The notes beneath the pieces are model-generated. The model did no database searches and had not been told where the DNA came from. It was given only the letters and a program-made list of their open reading frames with translations. From Cyanobacteria bacterium HKST-UBA02 (lineage in GTDB: Bacteria; Cyanobacteriota; Vampirovibrionia; Obscuribacterales; Obscuribacteraceae): 19,850 nucleotides of DNA. The stretch spans positions 1 through 19,850 of the forward strand of contig JAGQHH010000105.1 of NCBI GenBank assembly GCA_020431945.1. The letters are read 5' to 3'. This document shows, piece by piece, positions 1 through 8,549 of the stretch (its first letter is position 1; each line of letters starts with the position of its first letter). The translations under genes were made by a program, and so were the position numbers.

Positions 1-662
1 CCTATTATCTGATCGGCACCGCCGCCGGACCCCATCCCTACCCGACTATGGTGCGTCAGTTCCAGAAAGTAATCGGCGAGGAGATAAGAGAACAGTTCAT
101 GCAGACCAGGAACAAACTCCCTGATCATGTGGTGGCCTGTGTGGGGGGCGGCAGTAACGCCATCGGCGCCTTCGCCGATTTTCTCGATAACGGGCTCGAT
201 GAGAGAGTCAGGCTCACCGGCGTGGAGCCTCTGGGCAAAGGGCTGGCTTCCGGAAGACACGGAGCCGTCCTCGGTCACGGCAGCCCCGGCGCCCTGCACG
301 GCATGAAGAGCATGGTTCTGCAAGATCCGGACGGTCAGATTCTCGAAGCACACAGCATCGCCGCCGGACTCGACTATCCATCGGTGGGTCCCGAGCACGC
401 GCATCTCAAAGATCAGGGCCGGGTCCGCTATGTAGGCGTAACCGACAGCGAGGCCATCGCCGCTTTCCTGGATCTCACCACCGCCGAGGGAATCATTCCG
501 GCCCTGGAAAGCTCCCACGCCCTGGCATTCGCAAGGAAGTTGGCCGCCGGCTGCGATCCCGGCACTGACATAGTCGTCAACCTGTCGGGCAGGGGCGACA
601 AGGACCTGCATACTGTAGAGCGCTATCTCGATGAGGAGAAGAGAAAATGCCGGATCGACTGA
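1..662 (+). CDS. trpB: Tryptophan synthase beta chain, C-terminal part (5' end outside window)
   Basis: TrpB condenses indole with L-serine to make tryptophan, using pyridoxal phosphate, in the cytosolic alpha2-beta2 complex with TrpA. The open frame is already running at the left edge (reading from base 3) and opens with the family segment [13 protein letters not shown], well before the first ATG at 48, so that ATG is internal. The glycine-rich PLP-phosphate loop GGGSNAIG and the C-terminal NLSGRGDKD block are both present. The catalytic lysine lies upstream of the window. About 219 codons are visible, roughly the second half of a protein that is usually near 400 residues. The stop codon lies 16 bp inside trpA, so the two are translationally coupled, as expected for partners made in equal amounts. 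Identification is secure. Confidence 0.97.
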   Translation, partial: YYLIGTAAGPHPYPTMVRQFQKVIGEEIREQFMQTRNKLPDHVVACVGGGSNAIGAFADFLDNGLDERVRLTGVEPLGKGLASGRHGAVLGHGSPGALHGMKSMVLQDPDGQILEAHSIAAGLDYPSVGPEHAHLKDQGRVRYVGVTDSEAIAAFLDLTTAEGIIPALESSHALAFARKLAAGCDPGTDIVVNLSGRGDKDLHTVERYLDEEKRKCRID

Positions 663-1462
663 CTAACACGATGAAAATCCTGAAAGAGAAGGGCGAGAAG
701 GCAGTAGTACCGTTTCTGGTGCTTGGCTATCCGAACCGGAAGGGCTTTATCGAAGCAGCGAAAGCCCTCATAGAGGGCGGTGCCGCGGCTCTCGAGCTCG
801 GTCTGCCCTTTTCCGATCCGGTGGCGGACGGACCCATAATCGAGAATGCCGACCGCGCCGTTCTGGCTTCCGGGCAGACCCTCGACCAGGCCATCGGGCT
901 CATAAGCATCCTTCGGGAGCTGGCACCGGATCTTCCACTCAGTCTTCTGACTTATTTCAATCCGGTGCTCAAAAGAGGCATACCGAAATTTCTGAAAGAC
1001 ATGAAAGAAGCAGGCATAGACGGCATAACCATAGTCGATCTACCCCCGGAGGAATATTCCGAAGTCGAGCCTTATATCAAAGAGCTCGGTCTGGCACCGG
1101 TGATGCTGGTCTCTCCCCTGACTGCAGGGGATCGTCTGCGGACCATCTGCGCCATGGCATCTGGCTTCGTCTATCTGGTCTCGCGAGCCGGCATCACCGG
1201 GCTCTCAGCCACCTATCAGGACACCCTGAGCCATACCCTGGCATCGGTAAGAGAGCAAACTTCCCTGCCGGTGCTGGTCGGATTCGGCATAAGCAGTAGC
1301 GAGCAGGCACGCGCCATGGTGGCAATGGGAGCCGACGGTGTGATAGTCGGCTCGAAGATTATCGACATAATCGACAGCCACGATGAAGGCGAGATGCCGC
1401 ATGCCCTGACGGATTTCGTCTCCGGTCTCAAGATTGCCATGAGCTATAATCATGTATCGTGA
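647..1462 (+). CDS. trpA: Tryptophan synthase alpha chain
   Basis: TrpA cleaves indole-3-glycerol phosphate to indole and glyceraldehyde 3-phosphate, and indole is channelled to TrpB. The 271-residue protein has the normal length for this TIM barrel. The two catalytic acids are visible: Glu50 in ELGLPFSDP and Asp61 in VADGPII (equivalent to E. coli Glu49 and Asp60). The phosphate-binding segment [10 protein letters not shown] and the following [12 protein letters not shown] are near the C-terminus. The ATG at 647 overlaps the end of trpB by 16 bp, and no other start fits better. The stop overlaps the GTG of the next gene by 4 bp, so the operon continues into an ion channel. Only the trpBA end of the pathway is in the window. 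Confidence 0.97.
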   Translation: MPDRLTNTMKILKEKGEKAVVPFLVLGYPNRKGFIEAAKALIEGGAAALELGLPFSDPVADGPIIENADRAVLASGQTLDQAIGLISILRELAPDLPLSLLTYFNPVLKRGIPKFLKDMKEAGIDGITIVDLPPEEYSEVEPYIKELGLAPVMLVSPLTAGDRLRTICAMASGFVYLVSRAGITGLSATYQDTLSHTLASVREQTSLPVLVGFGISSSEQARAMVAMGADGVIVGSKIIDIIDSHDEGEMPHALTDFVSGLKIAMSYNHVS

Positions 1463-2421
1463 GCGATTCTATAAAAACAGAGCCAGAAGAGAGACCCCGG
1501 TCGCAAACCGGAGAGACCGAGAAGATCGAACTCGCCTCCGAACCGGAGCTGCGTCCTGAGCCGGAACTGCTTCCCGAGCCTGGATTCGAGAGGCAGTCAG
1601 GCAACAAAATCAAAGACAAGCTCTACACGATTATTTTCGAGGCCGATACTTTCGGGGGAAAAGCCTTCGATGTCTGGCTGCTGATCGCCATTCTCGGTAG
1701 TGTCATAGTGGTGCTCCTCGACAGCGTGCGCTCGATCAATGCTGCGCATGCGAAGCTCTTCACTTTTCTCGAGTGGACATTTACAGTGATGTTCACCCTC
1801 GAGTATCTGCTCCGCATCTACTGCTCGACAAACCGGAGCAAGTACCTGCGGAGCTTCTTCGGGATCATCGATCTGGTCGCCATCGTTCCCTCTTATATCG
1901 GCATCTTTCTCACCGGTGCCCAGTACCTGATAATCGTCCGCACCCTGAGACTCCTGAGACTCTTCCGGATCTTCAAGCTGGGCCGTTATCTCAAAGAGGC
2001 CGAAGTGATGTCCCTGGCGATCAGATCCAGCGGACCAAAAATCATGGTCTTTCTCTTCGCGGTTCTATCCATGGTGACAATCATCGGCGCCCTTATGTAT
2101 CTGGTGGAAGGTGGAGACCATGGTTTCACCTCGATTCCGCGCAGCATCTACTGGGCCATCGTCACCCTCACCACCGTGGGCTACGGAGACATAGCCCCGA
2201 CCACGGTGCTGGGACAGTTTCTCGCCTGCACCGTGATGATCCTCGGCTATGGAATAATCGCCGTGCCCACCGGCATCGTCTCGGTGGAGATGCACAAGGC
2301 GGGACGGAGTTACACCCTCTTGAAAAACTGCAACAACTGCGGCGCCAAAGGGCACGAAGACGACTCCACCTTCTGCAAGCACTGCGGAACCAGGCTCTCA
2401 GTGGTGGAGATCAACCGCTAG
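1459..2421 (+). CDS. Voltage-gated-type potassium channel with C-terminal zinc ribbon
   Basis: This 320-residue protein is a six-helix cation channel of the Ion_trans/Kv type. It starts with about 50 residues rich in Glu and Pro, followed by S1-S3 (about 68-150). S4 carries a basic residue every third position (R161, R164, R167, R170, K173), the voltage-sensor pattern. After S5 comes the potassium selectivity filter TVGYGD (residues 239-244), then S6. The C-terminus holds a small zinc ribbon with Cys291, Cys294, Cys306 and Cys309. The start is a GTG that overlaps the trpA stop as GTGA. There is no in-frame methionine before S2, so the GTG is the only reasonable start. There is no strong Shine-Dalgarno, so translation probably depends on re-initiation after trpA. 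The channel family is certain. Gating, ligand and the reason for cotranslation with trpA are unknown. Confidence 0.93.
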   Translation: MSDSIKTEPEERPRSQTGETEKIELASEPELRPEPELLPEPGFERQSGNKIKDKLYTIIFEADTFGGKAFDVWLLIAILGSVIVVLLDSVRSINAAHAKLFTFLEWTFTVMFTLEYLLRIYCSTNRSKYLRSFFGIIDLVAIVPSYIGIFLTGAQYLIIVRTLRLLRLFRIFKLGRYLKEAEVMSLAIRSSGPKIMVFLFAVLSMVTIIGALMYLVEGGDHGFTSIPRSIYWAIVTLTTVGYGDIAPTTVLGQFLACTVMILGYGIIAVPTGIVSVEMHKAGRSYTLLKNCNNCGAKGHEDDSTFCKHCGTRLSVVEINR

Positions 2422-2429
2422 CTGCAAGT

Positions 2430-3035
2430 CTAGACTTCCGCCGCCGCTATCCGGCAGAGGCTGCTGAGGGTGCGGTTCATGAGCTTATAGAAGTTGTTGA
2501 GACGCTCGAAGTCGTCGATAGCGCCTTTCACCCGTGCCGAGAGGACGTTGCAGTTCTCACGCAGAGCTCGTCTCGAAGGAGCCGAATCGGTGTTGTCGCA
2601 GTCGGCCCAGAGCTGGATGGTGGGCTCGTCCAGGATCAGACGGCGCAGAGCGGCATCGTCGAAGAGCTTTTTGACTTGATCCTCGTCATTGCCCTTGATG
2701 ATGAAAGCCTTGTCGAAGTCGCCGTGACCGATGATGATATCCTGCATGCCCAGCAGCTTCTGGAAGCCCTGGATGAATCCTTCCGGGTGAATGGCGAATT
2801 TGAAATCGCCTACCGGTCGGTAACATGCTTCCACCGTGGAGAAATCGCCTTTGCCCTTGCCGCCGGGATGCATGGTATAGACCAGGCTCCAGTTAGTCTC
2901 GGCAATGGGAACCATGAGACTCATCTCGGTGTGGCTGGAGTCCGGATTGGGATCCTCGACCTCGGCGTTGAACTCCTGCGAGAACTCCATCCACACATAT
3001 TTCCAACCATAGATCTTGCTGTGAAGTTTAACCAT
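2430..3035 (-). CDS. Hypothetical soluble protein
   Basis: I do not recognise this 201-residue protein with confidence. It has no signal peptide or membrane helix. The part DFDKAFIIKGNDE followed by a leucine-rich helix and a strand resembles the C-terminal half of DUF3137-like uncharacterised proteins, but that is a weak resemblance. Cys is scattered, with no metal motif. I chose the ATG at 3035 because GGGGGAG lies directly upstream. A TTG at 3062 would add nine residues but has a poor ribosome site. The gene converges on the ion channel with only 8 bp between stops. Its own stop codon lies in a 12-bp palindrome (2426-2437), too short to be a normal terminator. The gene is transcribed alone, from a gap shared with the divergent MATE gene. 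It is probably a real gene, since the frame is open for its whole length and composition is normal. Confidence 0.75.
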   Translation of the reverse strand: MVKLHSKIYGWKYVWMEFSQEFNAEVEDPNPDSSHTEMSLMVPIAETNWSLVYTMHPGGKGKGDFSTVEACYRPVGDFKFAIHPEGFIQGFQKLLGMQDIIIGHGDFDKAFIIKGNDEDQVKKLFDDAALRRLILDEPTIQLWADCDNTDSAPSRRALRENCNVLSARVKGAIDDFERLNNFYKLMNRTLSSLCRIAAAEV

Positions 3036-3069
3036 CTCTCCCCCAACTGACTGATCGAGCAAACTCTTA

Positions 3070-3099
3070 TATATATCAGACTATTAGCGATGCTTTCAG
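3070..3099 (-). promoter_or_regulatory. Candidate promoter of the 2430-3035 gene
   Basis: On the minus strand CTGAAA (3094-3099) and TATATA (3070-3075) are separated by 18 bp and lie about 35 bp upstream of the ATG at 3035. This AT-rich patch is the only sigma-70-like pair in the divergent gap. Each hexamer matches consensus at about four of six positions, so this is a guess from sequence alone. Confidence 0.3.
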
Positions 3100-3149
3100 G
3101 TAAGCCCTCTCATGTTGTAAATACCGGCTAAACTTATTCGTACTCAAAA

Positions 3150-4532
3150 ATGACCGCTCTCGACTCTCGAACACCGCCTGAAAAGAAAGAGGCACCCCTG
3201 GTAGCCGGGAGCCTGTGGCGCGCTATCTGGATAATGTCCTGGCCGCTTCTGATCACCACCGTGGCCAATTCCCTGGTGGGCATCACCGACGTCACCATGG
3301 CCGGCACCCTGGGCTCTCCCCACCAGGCAGCAGTGGGTCTTTCCGAGCAGATCATCTTCATGTTCCTGCTCTTCATCATGGCTACCGGCACCGGCACGAC
3401 AGCCCTGGTCTCGCGTTACTGGGGCGAAGGCGACCGGGACAAAGCCCTGGGTTTCGCCGCTCAGTCCCTGGTCCTCTCGGTATGCCTGGGAGCCACCCTG
3501 GCTGCCGTCTCCTTCTTTGCTTCGCACTATGCCCTTGGCTTCTTCTGCGAATCGAAACAGGTGGAGAATCTGGGGACGACCTACCTGAGCCTCTTCAGCC
3601 TCTATATGATCCCCTTCAGCGTGGTCTGTATAAGCAATTCGGCCTTCCGGGCGATCGGCGATGCGAAAACGCCTCTATTTGTCGTACTGACATTCACGAC
3701 GATCAGCATCGCCGGCGATATTTTGACGATCAAATATGGCTGGCCCGTGCCGGGGCTCGGTTTGAGAGGAATCGCCTTCTCTGCTCTGACAGCCTCGTCC
3801 ATGGCCTGCCTGCTCTCCATTTATAAAATCAGCCGCTCGGAACTGGCACCCTGCCTCAAGATGCTTATTCCGGCAGTACCGGAGATGATCAAAAAAGTAG
3901 TCAAAATCGGCATCCCATCGGCTTTCCAGCGAATGGCCTGGGCGACCAGTGTTTTCGTGCTCTTCTATATCCTGGCTCGCTGCCCGCAGCCCACCGAAGC
4001 CCTGGCTTCATGGAGCGTGGGCATGCGCGTGGAAGGGCTCATGTTCATGCCGGTCATGGCTCTATCCATGGCTGTTTCCTCCATAGTCGGGCAGAACCTC
4101 GGCGCCCGGGAGATCGAGCGCGCCTACAAAGCCGGCTGGAATGTCACCTGGATCGGCGTAGGCATGCTCACTTTTCTGGCCGCTATCCTCTTCGCCATGG
4201 CCGAGCCCATAGCCATGGCCATGTGCAAAGATGCCACCACCATCGGCTATGTCACCAGCTACCTGCGTATCAATGCTCTTTCCGAGCCCTGGCTGGCCCT
4301 GGGCATGATCCTCGGGGGAGCCTTCCAGGGCGCCGGGGATACCCGCACTCCCATGTGGATAACAGTGACCACCAACTGGATTATCAGGCTGCCCCTGGCA
4401 TGGTATCTGGCTATCGAGATGAAGCTTGGTCCTCAGGGAGCCTGGTGGGCGATGACATCATCAGTGGTGATCATGGGTCTGCTCTCCGCCTGGCGCTTCC
4501 GGAGCCGCACCTGGACCAGGCTCCATATTTGA
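3150..4532 (+). CDS. MATE family multidrug/organic cation efflux transporter
   Basis: This 460-residue inner-membrane protein has the usual length and roughly twelve hydrophobic segments of the MATE (NorM/DinF) family, which export drugs or metabolites in exchange for Na+ or H+. Typical segments include the first helix with WPLLITTVANSLVGITDV and the second-lobe segment MILGGAFQGAGDTRTPMW, close to the family consensus. The first 20 residues are charged and cytoplasmic. The ATG at 3150 is the first reasonable start and has only a weak ribosome site. The gene is monocistronic. Its last 72 bp overlap the 3' end of the convergent gene on the other strand, and there is no terminator between them. 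The substrate cannot be read from the sequence. Confidence 0.95.
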   Translation: MTALDSRTPPEKKEAPLVAGSLWRAIWIMSWPLLITTVANSLVGITDVTMAGTLGSPHQAAVGLSEQIIFMFLLFIMATGTGTTALVSRYWGEGDRDKALGFAAQSLVLSVCLGATLAAVSFFASHYALGFFCESKQVENLGTTYLSLFSLYMIPFSVVCISNSAFRAIGDAKTPLFVVLTFTTISIAGDILTIKYGWPVPGLGLRGIAFSALTASSMACLLSIYKISRSELAPCLKMLIPAVPEMIKKVVKIGIPSAFQRMAWATSVFVLFYILARCPQPTEALASWSVGMRVEGLMFMPVMALSMAVSSIVGQNLGAREIERAYKAGWNVTWIGVGMLTFLAAILFAMAEPIAMAMCKDATTIGYVTSYLRINALSEPWLALGMILGGAFQGAGDTRTPMWITVTTNWIIRLPLAWYLAIEMKLGPQGAWWAMTSSVVIMGLLSAWRFRSRTWTRLHI

Positions 4533-5807
4533 GGCGGGAATCGCCACTATGAGCGCCAGAACAAACCAGTAAGCCATGCGCACTGCCCCGGTGCCGAAGT
4601 TGAATTCGAACAGACCTGCCACCATCAGGGTGGCTACCGCGCCCAGACAGCCCAGCCCCAGACCGGTGGCGAAGGGCTCCCCGCGAGCAAGACCACGGCG
4701 CCAGCGGCCGTAGCAGGTGCGCACCGAGACGACGATCAGATAGATATAGGCTGCAAAGCCGATAACTCCGAGAGTCGCCAGGATATGAAGATAATTGCTG
4801 TGAGCATGGACCAGACGATCCGAGACCCCCGGCACCACGGCCTCGGGAATATTCTGAGCGGGATAATGTCTGATCCCCACGCCCACCAGAGGGTGACGGC
4901 GGAACACATCCAGAGAGGTCTTCCAGACCCGCAGCCTGACAGTGGTACTGACGTCCTGACGGTAATCGGCGATCAGGGGCTCGATCCTGGCCCGCACCAC
5001 CGGCACCGTGAACCAGGCTGTCACCACCAGGGTGAGAAGCAGGAAGACTACTTTCACGAACATCCGGCGCGAGACGAGAAATGAGAGGAAAAGGCTGGCA
5101 GCCATGACTCCCAGCCAGGCGCTGCGCTCGCTGGCGAAGAGAAGACCGGCGAAATTGAGAGCGGTGACCAGAAAAAAGAGGGGCCGACGATTGAGGGGGG
5201 CAGGCAGGCTTCCATAGGTCCGGGTGATCAGGAAACCGAGAGCGATCATAGAAGCGATTTCCATCTGGCCGGCGAAAGCCATGGGATGACCGATGAAACC
5301 GGTAGCTTGCAGATAGGGAAAGCGGGAGAAAGGATGGAAATTGAGAATCTGCTGAAGGCTCCCCCAGGTACCAGAGACCGCTCCGGCAAGCAGCATCAGA
5401 CCGAGCAGATTTCCTGTTGCAGTATCGGTATTGCGGCTCTCGCCGTCATAGCGATAGAGGACTTGATGTATCCAGAAATAGACCATCATTGCTTTGAGAC
5501 TGTAAAAGGACTTCCAGGCCTCGTAAGGGCCGTGATTGAAAAAGCCGGACAGGGCCACGGTATAGGAGAATATCAGGAGCGGCACCGCCAGCGGCGCTTT
5601 CAGAGCACCGCCGATTCTCGAATCGAGAGCCTCTCGAGAGCCGGTACGCAGCTTTTCGATAAGAGCTAATATGATCGCCACGAGCCAGACGATCAGGCCC
5701 TCGATGAGAAGAACCGAGCCCACGGTGATCGGGGCGAAGACCAGCCCGGCATAAAGCACGGCGATAAGACGCTCAAGCCTGTCGAGAAGTTTTTGAGCCT
5801 TGCTCAT
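4461..5807 (-). CDS. O-antigen ligase/polymerase family membrane protein
   Basis: This 448-residue polytopic protein has about ten to twelve hydrophobic segments and the hallmark of the Wzy/WaaL superfamily (PF04932), HAHSNYLHILATLGVIG. That block lies in the second half of the chain, after a periplasmic loop with GVGIRHYPAQN. Members join or polymerise lipid-linked glycans at the periplasmic face of the inner membrane, for O-antigen, exopolysaccharide or protein glycosylation. Sequence does not tell these apart, and no glycosyltransferase neighbours are present to help. I chose the ATG at 5807. A TTG one codon upstream (5810) is possible. The gene starts 6 bp after the trpS stop and is probably read from the same message. 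The hydrophilic tail of about 24 residues, ending in HDHH, is encoded opposite the end of the MATE gene. Confidence 0.9.
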   Translation of the reverse strand: MSKAQKLLDRLERLIAVLYAGLVFAPITVGSVLLIEGLIVWLVAIILALIEKLRTGSREALDSRIGGALKAPLAVPLLIFSYTVALSGFFNHGPYEAWKSFYSLKAMMVYFWIHQVLYRYDGESRNTDTATGNLLGLMLLAGAVSGTWGSLQQILNFHPFSRFPYLQATGFIGHPMAFAGQMEIASMIALGFLITRTYGSLPAPLNRRPLFFLVTALNFAGLLFASERSAWLGVMAASLFLSFLVSRRMFVKVVFLLLTLVVTAWFTVPVVRARIEPLIADYRQDVSTTVRLRVWKTSLDVFRRHPLVGVGIRHYPAQNIPEAVVPGVSDRLVHAHSNYLHILATLGVIGFAAYIYLIVVSVRTCYGRWRRGLARGEPFATGLGLGCLGAVATLMVAGLFEFNFGTGAVRMAYWFVLALIVAIPASNMEPGPGAAPEAPGGEQTHDHH

Positions 5808-5813
5808 CAAATC

Positions 5814-6821
5814 TCAGGCCCAGTTGGTAAGTCCCATGATCTCCCGGACGTCCCGCAGAGTGCTGCCGGCCACGGCCCGGGCTTTCTTGTTTCCATGCTC
5901 GAGGATCTTACGGACTTTCTCCGGATCCCGGGCGAGGGCTTCGCGTTTTTCCCTGAAAGGCGCGAAGAATTCGTTGACCACTACGGCCAGACGTTTTTTA
6001 CAATCGACACAACCGATTTGAGCCGATTCGCACTCGGTCTTCACTGTCGACTGAAGCTCCGCATCGGCGAAAACCCGGTAGAGAGGCCAGGGCACTTCGC
6101 ATAGATCCGTGTGACCAGGGTCGCTGCGAGCGACGCGGGTGCGGTCGGTGATTGCTTTCGAGATTTTCTTGATGGTATCGTCGGGAGTATCAGCAATCTT
6201 GACGTCGTTATTGTAGGACTTGCCCATCTTCTGCCCGTCCATACCCTTGAGCAGCGGCGTGGAAGTGAAACGCGGCTTCGGTTCCGGGAAATAATCGACC
6301 TCGTAGAGACCATTGAATTTCCGGGCCAGATTGCGAGCGAATTCAAGGTGAGACTCCTGATCTTTGCCTACCGGCACCAGTTCTCCCTTGAAAGCCAGGA
6401 TATCCGCGGACATGAGAACCGGATAACCGATCAACCCGTAAGTCACCCGCTCCTTCGCCTCTTCCTGATCGGCAGCCAGCATCTTCACCATATCTTTGAG
6501 AGTGGGCTCGCGCTCGACCCAGTTCTGTCTGGTGATCATAGAGAGCAAGAGATGGAGCTCGGCAATCTCGGGCACCCCGGACTGCACATAGATCGTGGCC
6601 TGATCCGGATCGATCCCCACACAAAGCCAGTCCAGGGCAATCTCGAAAATATTGCTCTTGATCTCGCTGACATCCTGATACTTGGTGGTCAGGGCGTGCC
6701 AGTCGACAATCGAGAAATACGACTCATAGTCTTTCTGAAAAGCCACCCAGTTGGTGAGCGCCCCGAAATAATGTCCGAGGTGCAGGCGTCCGGTGGGACG
6801 CATCCCCGACATGATTCTCAT
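5814..6821 (-). CDS. trpS: Tryptophanyl-tRNA synthetase
   Basis: TrpS charges tRNA-Trp with tryptophan at the cost of ATP. It is a class Ic synthetase acting as a dimer in the cytosol. The 335-residue length is standard for bacteria. The ATP-binding HIGH signature appears as HLGH at residues 14-17, following PTGRL. The KMSKS loop appears as KMGKS at 198-202. The VGKDQESHLE block (VGxDQxxHxE motif) is also present. The start ATG at 6821 fits the family N-terminus and has a weak ribosome site, suggesting coupling to the small gene that ends 5 bp upstream. The gene is in a run with the small basic protein before it and the O-antigen ligase-like gene after it. The trpBA genes are 4.4 kb away on the other strand, so this is not a tryptophan regulon cluster. 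Confidence 0.97.
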   Translation of the reverse strand: MRIMSGMRPTGRLHLGHYFGALTNWVAFQKDYESYFSIVDWHALTTKYQDVSEIKSNIFEIALDWLCVGIDPDQATIYVQSGVPEIAELHLLLSMITRQNWVEREPTLKDMVKMLAADQEEAKERVTYGLIGYPVLMSADILAFKGELVPVGKDQESHLEFARNLARKFNGLYEVDYFPEPKPRFTSTPLLKGMDGQKMGKSYNNDVKIADTPDDTIKKISKAITDRTRVARSDPGHTDLCEVPWPLYRVFADAELQSTVKTECESAQIGCVDCKKRLAVVVNEFFAPFREKREALARDPEKVRKILEHGNKKARAVAGSTLRDVREIMGLTNWA

Positions 6822-6826
6822 ATAAC

Positions 6827-6994
6827 TTATTGCTCTTTGGCAGCAGCGGTGGCTTCTTGATTGTTCTCTTTCTTGGGTTTGGCGGGCTTGCCTTCGGCGG
6901 CAGCAGCAATTTGCTCGCGAACTCTGGCCTGTTTGCGGCCTACTTTCGCCTTTTTGCGAGCGCGTTTCTCACGCGGATTGTACTTGGTGGTCAT
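6827..6994 (-). CDS. Small basic protein, 55 residues, unknown function
   Basis: This short gene encodes 55 residues starting MTTKYNPREKRARKKAKVGR, then a helix-prone KQARVREQIAAAAE and a Lys/Pro/Ala/Asn/Gln tail ending KEQ. Nearly a third of the residues are Lys or Arg, mostly in the first half and around residues 36-42. It has no Cys and no membrane segment. It is preceded by AAGGAGGT four bases before the ATG, the strongest Shine-Dalgarno in the window, which argues for high expression. It ends 5 bp before trpS. Such a composition fits an RNA- or ribosome-associated protein, but I do not recognise the family, and this role is inference. Reading frame, ribosome site and tight spacing together make it a credible gene. 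Confidence 0.8.
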   Translation of the reverse strand: MTTKYNPREKRARKKAKVGRKQARVREQIAAAAEGKPAKPKKENNQEATAAAKEQ

Positions 6995-6998
6995 GAGT

Positions 6999-7006
6999 AC
7001 CTCCTT
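6999..7006 (-). promoter_or_regulatory. Strong ribosome binding site of the small basic protein
   Basis: The minus strand reads AAGGAGGT, a full match to the 16S anti-Shine-Dalgarno, ending four bases before the ATG at 6994. It fixes the start of the 55-residue gene and is clearly stronger than the sites of its neighbours. Confidence 0.85.
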
Positions 7007-7036
7007 GCAACCAAGTCTGATTCAAAGCAAGAGCCG

Positions 7037-7046
7037 AATATACCAT
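7037..7046 (-). promoter_or_regulatory. Candidate extended -10 promoter for the small gene-trpS-ligase run
   Basis: In the 70-bp gap after the DUF4388 gene the minus strand contains ATGGTATATT. This is an extended -10 element (TGn plus TATATT) about 43 bp upstream of the small gene's ATG. No good -35 hexamer is seen, which extended -10 promoters can tolerate. It would let the small gene, trpS and the ligase-like gene be transcribed separately from the upstream gene. Confidence 0.35.
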
Positions 7047-7064
7047 GCCTGCAAGGCGGCCAGG

Positions 7065-8549
7065 CTATTCCGGCGCGAATCGCTCTCTTTCTTGTTTCAA
7101 TCTGTCGAGATCGGCGGGCAAAAGACAGCCGGAGCCTATGAGAAGTTTGTGAAGCCCGATCCCCTGACGCTGAGAGATAGTCTGCAGCTCCTGGAGCTGA
7201 TCGGTGGAAATACGCCGGCGCTGAAGAAGATACTCCTCTATGGAGATTTTGTTGAGCAAGAGCTGGATGGTGAGCTCCATGACACTGTCATGATGCATGA
7301 TAAGACCCTTTTCGAGGGCGTAGCGATAGGTAGCGAGGATGGCTGCCTCGGTCCGGTTGGAATCGGTGAGAACCAGAAGGAGCGTCTTGGCGTGCTCCAC
7401 CTCGGTGAGTACCTCTTTCACCATGGCGTCCACTGAGCCTGTCTCGAGGGCTTCCTTGCCGTCCTCGGTGACCTTGAAAATCGTATTGAGAAGACGCTCT
7501 ATATCGATCGAGACAAGAGGGAGCGGGTCGGTTCGGCGCAGGTCGAAAGAGGCGGAGCTTTCAGACTTGCTTTCCGATTCGCTTTCCGATACCACAGGCG
7601 ATGCCGCCACCGGAGCTTGCCCGGGCAGAGATCCTTCGGTATCGACGCGTTCCCGCTTTTTCCTGGGCGGCGCCGTCTCCACGAGGGATGGGGGCACAGT
7701 GGGAAGCTCCTGGGTATCGGTACCCTTTTTCTTCTCCTCAGGCTCATCCCAGGTCGCATCGATTTCGGCCTGGCGCTCGGCACTGCTTTTGGTACCGGCT
7801 TTCTCGACCGCATCAGCAGCAGAGCCATTGTCCGAGCCCGAATCGGAATCAGGCTTTTCACTTGGTGGTATGGTGTTCTCGACTTCCAGATCCCGGGCGT
7901 CCTCCGGACCGAAACGAAACTCGGCAAGCTGCCTGAGCTTGGTGGAGACCAGCTCCTTGAGCTTGGTCCTGTATTCCTCGGGATCGATATTGCCCGGTCT
8001 CACTACTTCGACAGAGCTCGTCACCACCAGGCGGAAGAGCATGCCCACCGCCATACGCAGGTCGAGCTCGAGCTCCACCATAGCCTGGTGCATCGTGCGC
8101 CCATCAGTGATCCAGCCAAGGACCTGATAGTCGTACTTTCCCAGGGGCTGCACTCGCAGGGCGGCCTGCCACTCTTCGGTGCCGAAATTCGTGGAAGGCA
8201 CGATCTCTGTATTGAGACCGACATTGACCTGACGAAGAAAAGCGAACTGATCCGTGAAAGTGCCTGGCTGATCGAGCCTGTGGTCCAGGTTCGGCTTGGC
8301 TGACAGAACGAAATCCCTGGGCAGAGTCTCGATCTTGAAGATTCCGTCAGTCCAGGAGACCACTTCGGTGAGGGCGTCATGACCTTCGAGAATGCCGAAC
8401 TTGGCCACCCGCAGCCTGCCCCTGACTACGGTGAGATCGCAGGACTGTCCGGAACGACGTATATGGATGTGGTAACTGCTGCCCGACTCGTCGGCCAGAA
8501 GCTGAAGCAATCCAGGCAGGCTGATATCCGCTAAGCTTCCCTCAATCAT
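7065..8549 (-). CDS. DUF4388 (PATAN-like) multidomain regulatory protein
   Basis: This 494-residue soluble protein begins with a DUF4388/PATAN-type domain (about residues 1-110). Its opening [20 protein letters not shown] and the later [19 protein letters not shown] are typical. Next is a short winged-helix-like block near residues 140-185, recognisable from [21 protein letters not shown] Glu/Ser/Pro/Lys-rich linker follows (about 225-340), then a helical region, and a C-terminal segment with [20 protein letters not shown]. That segment resembles the N-terminal domain of type II secretion/type IV pilus ATPases (MshEN-like). DUF4388 proteins are linked to gliding and pilus-based motility and to signalling with response regulators, but no such partner is in the window. 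The ATG at 8549 is preceded by GAGGT at good spacing. The gene diverges from sigA. Domain 1 is confident; the other assignments are by pattern only. Confidence 0.85.
   Translation of the reverse strand: MIEGSLADISLPGLLQLLADESGSSYHIHIRRSGQSCDLTVVRGRLRVAKFGILEGHDALTEVVSWTDGIFKIETLPRDFVLSAKPNLDHRLDQPGTFTDQFAFLRQVNVGLNTEIVPSTNFGTEEWQAALRVQPLGKYDYQVLGWITDGRTMHQAMVELELDLRMAVGMLFRLVVTSSVEVVRPGNIDPEEYRTKLKELVSTKLRQLAEFRFGPEDARDLEVENTIPPSEKPDSDSGSDNGSAADAVEKAGTKSSAERQAEIDATWDEPEEKKKGTDTQELPTVPPSLVETAPPRKKRERVDTEGSLPGQAPVAASPVVSESESESKSESSASFDLRRTDPLPLVSIDIERLLNTIFKVTEDGKEALETGSVDAMVKEVLTEVEHAKTLLLVLTDSNRTEAAILATYRYALEKGLIMHHDSVMELTIQLLLNKISIEEYLLQRRRISTDQLQELQTISQRQGIGLHKLLIGSGCLLPADLDRLKQERERFAPE

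Noticed and set aside
2426..2437. AAGTCTAGACTT palindrome between convergent genes
   Set aside because: Only six base pairs, no loop and no T tract. Too weak for a terminator, and it overlaps a stop codon.
1773..3050. Open frame of 425 codons on the plus strand across the channel and the opposite-strand gene
   Set aside because: It is out of frame with the channel, is rich in His/Arg/Pro in its first half, and crosses a gene with a better frame on the other strand. Shadow of GC-rich coding DNA.
647..6821. Possible link between trpBA, trpS and the tryptophan-rich scaffold protein
   Set aside because: The genes are on different strands and in separate transcription units, and no Trp leader peptide or T-box is visible. 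Probably coincidence.
6111..6860. Open frame of 249 codons antisense to trpS
   Set aside because: It mirrors the well-conserved trpS codons and shows no family features.
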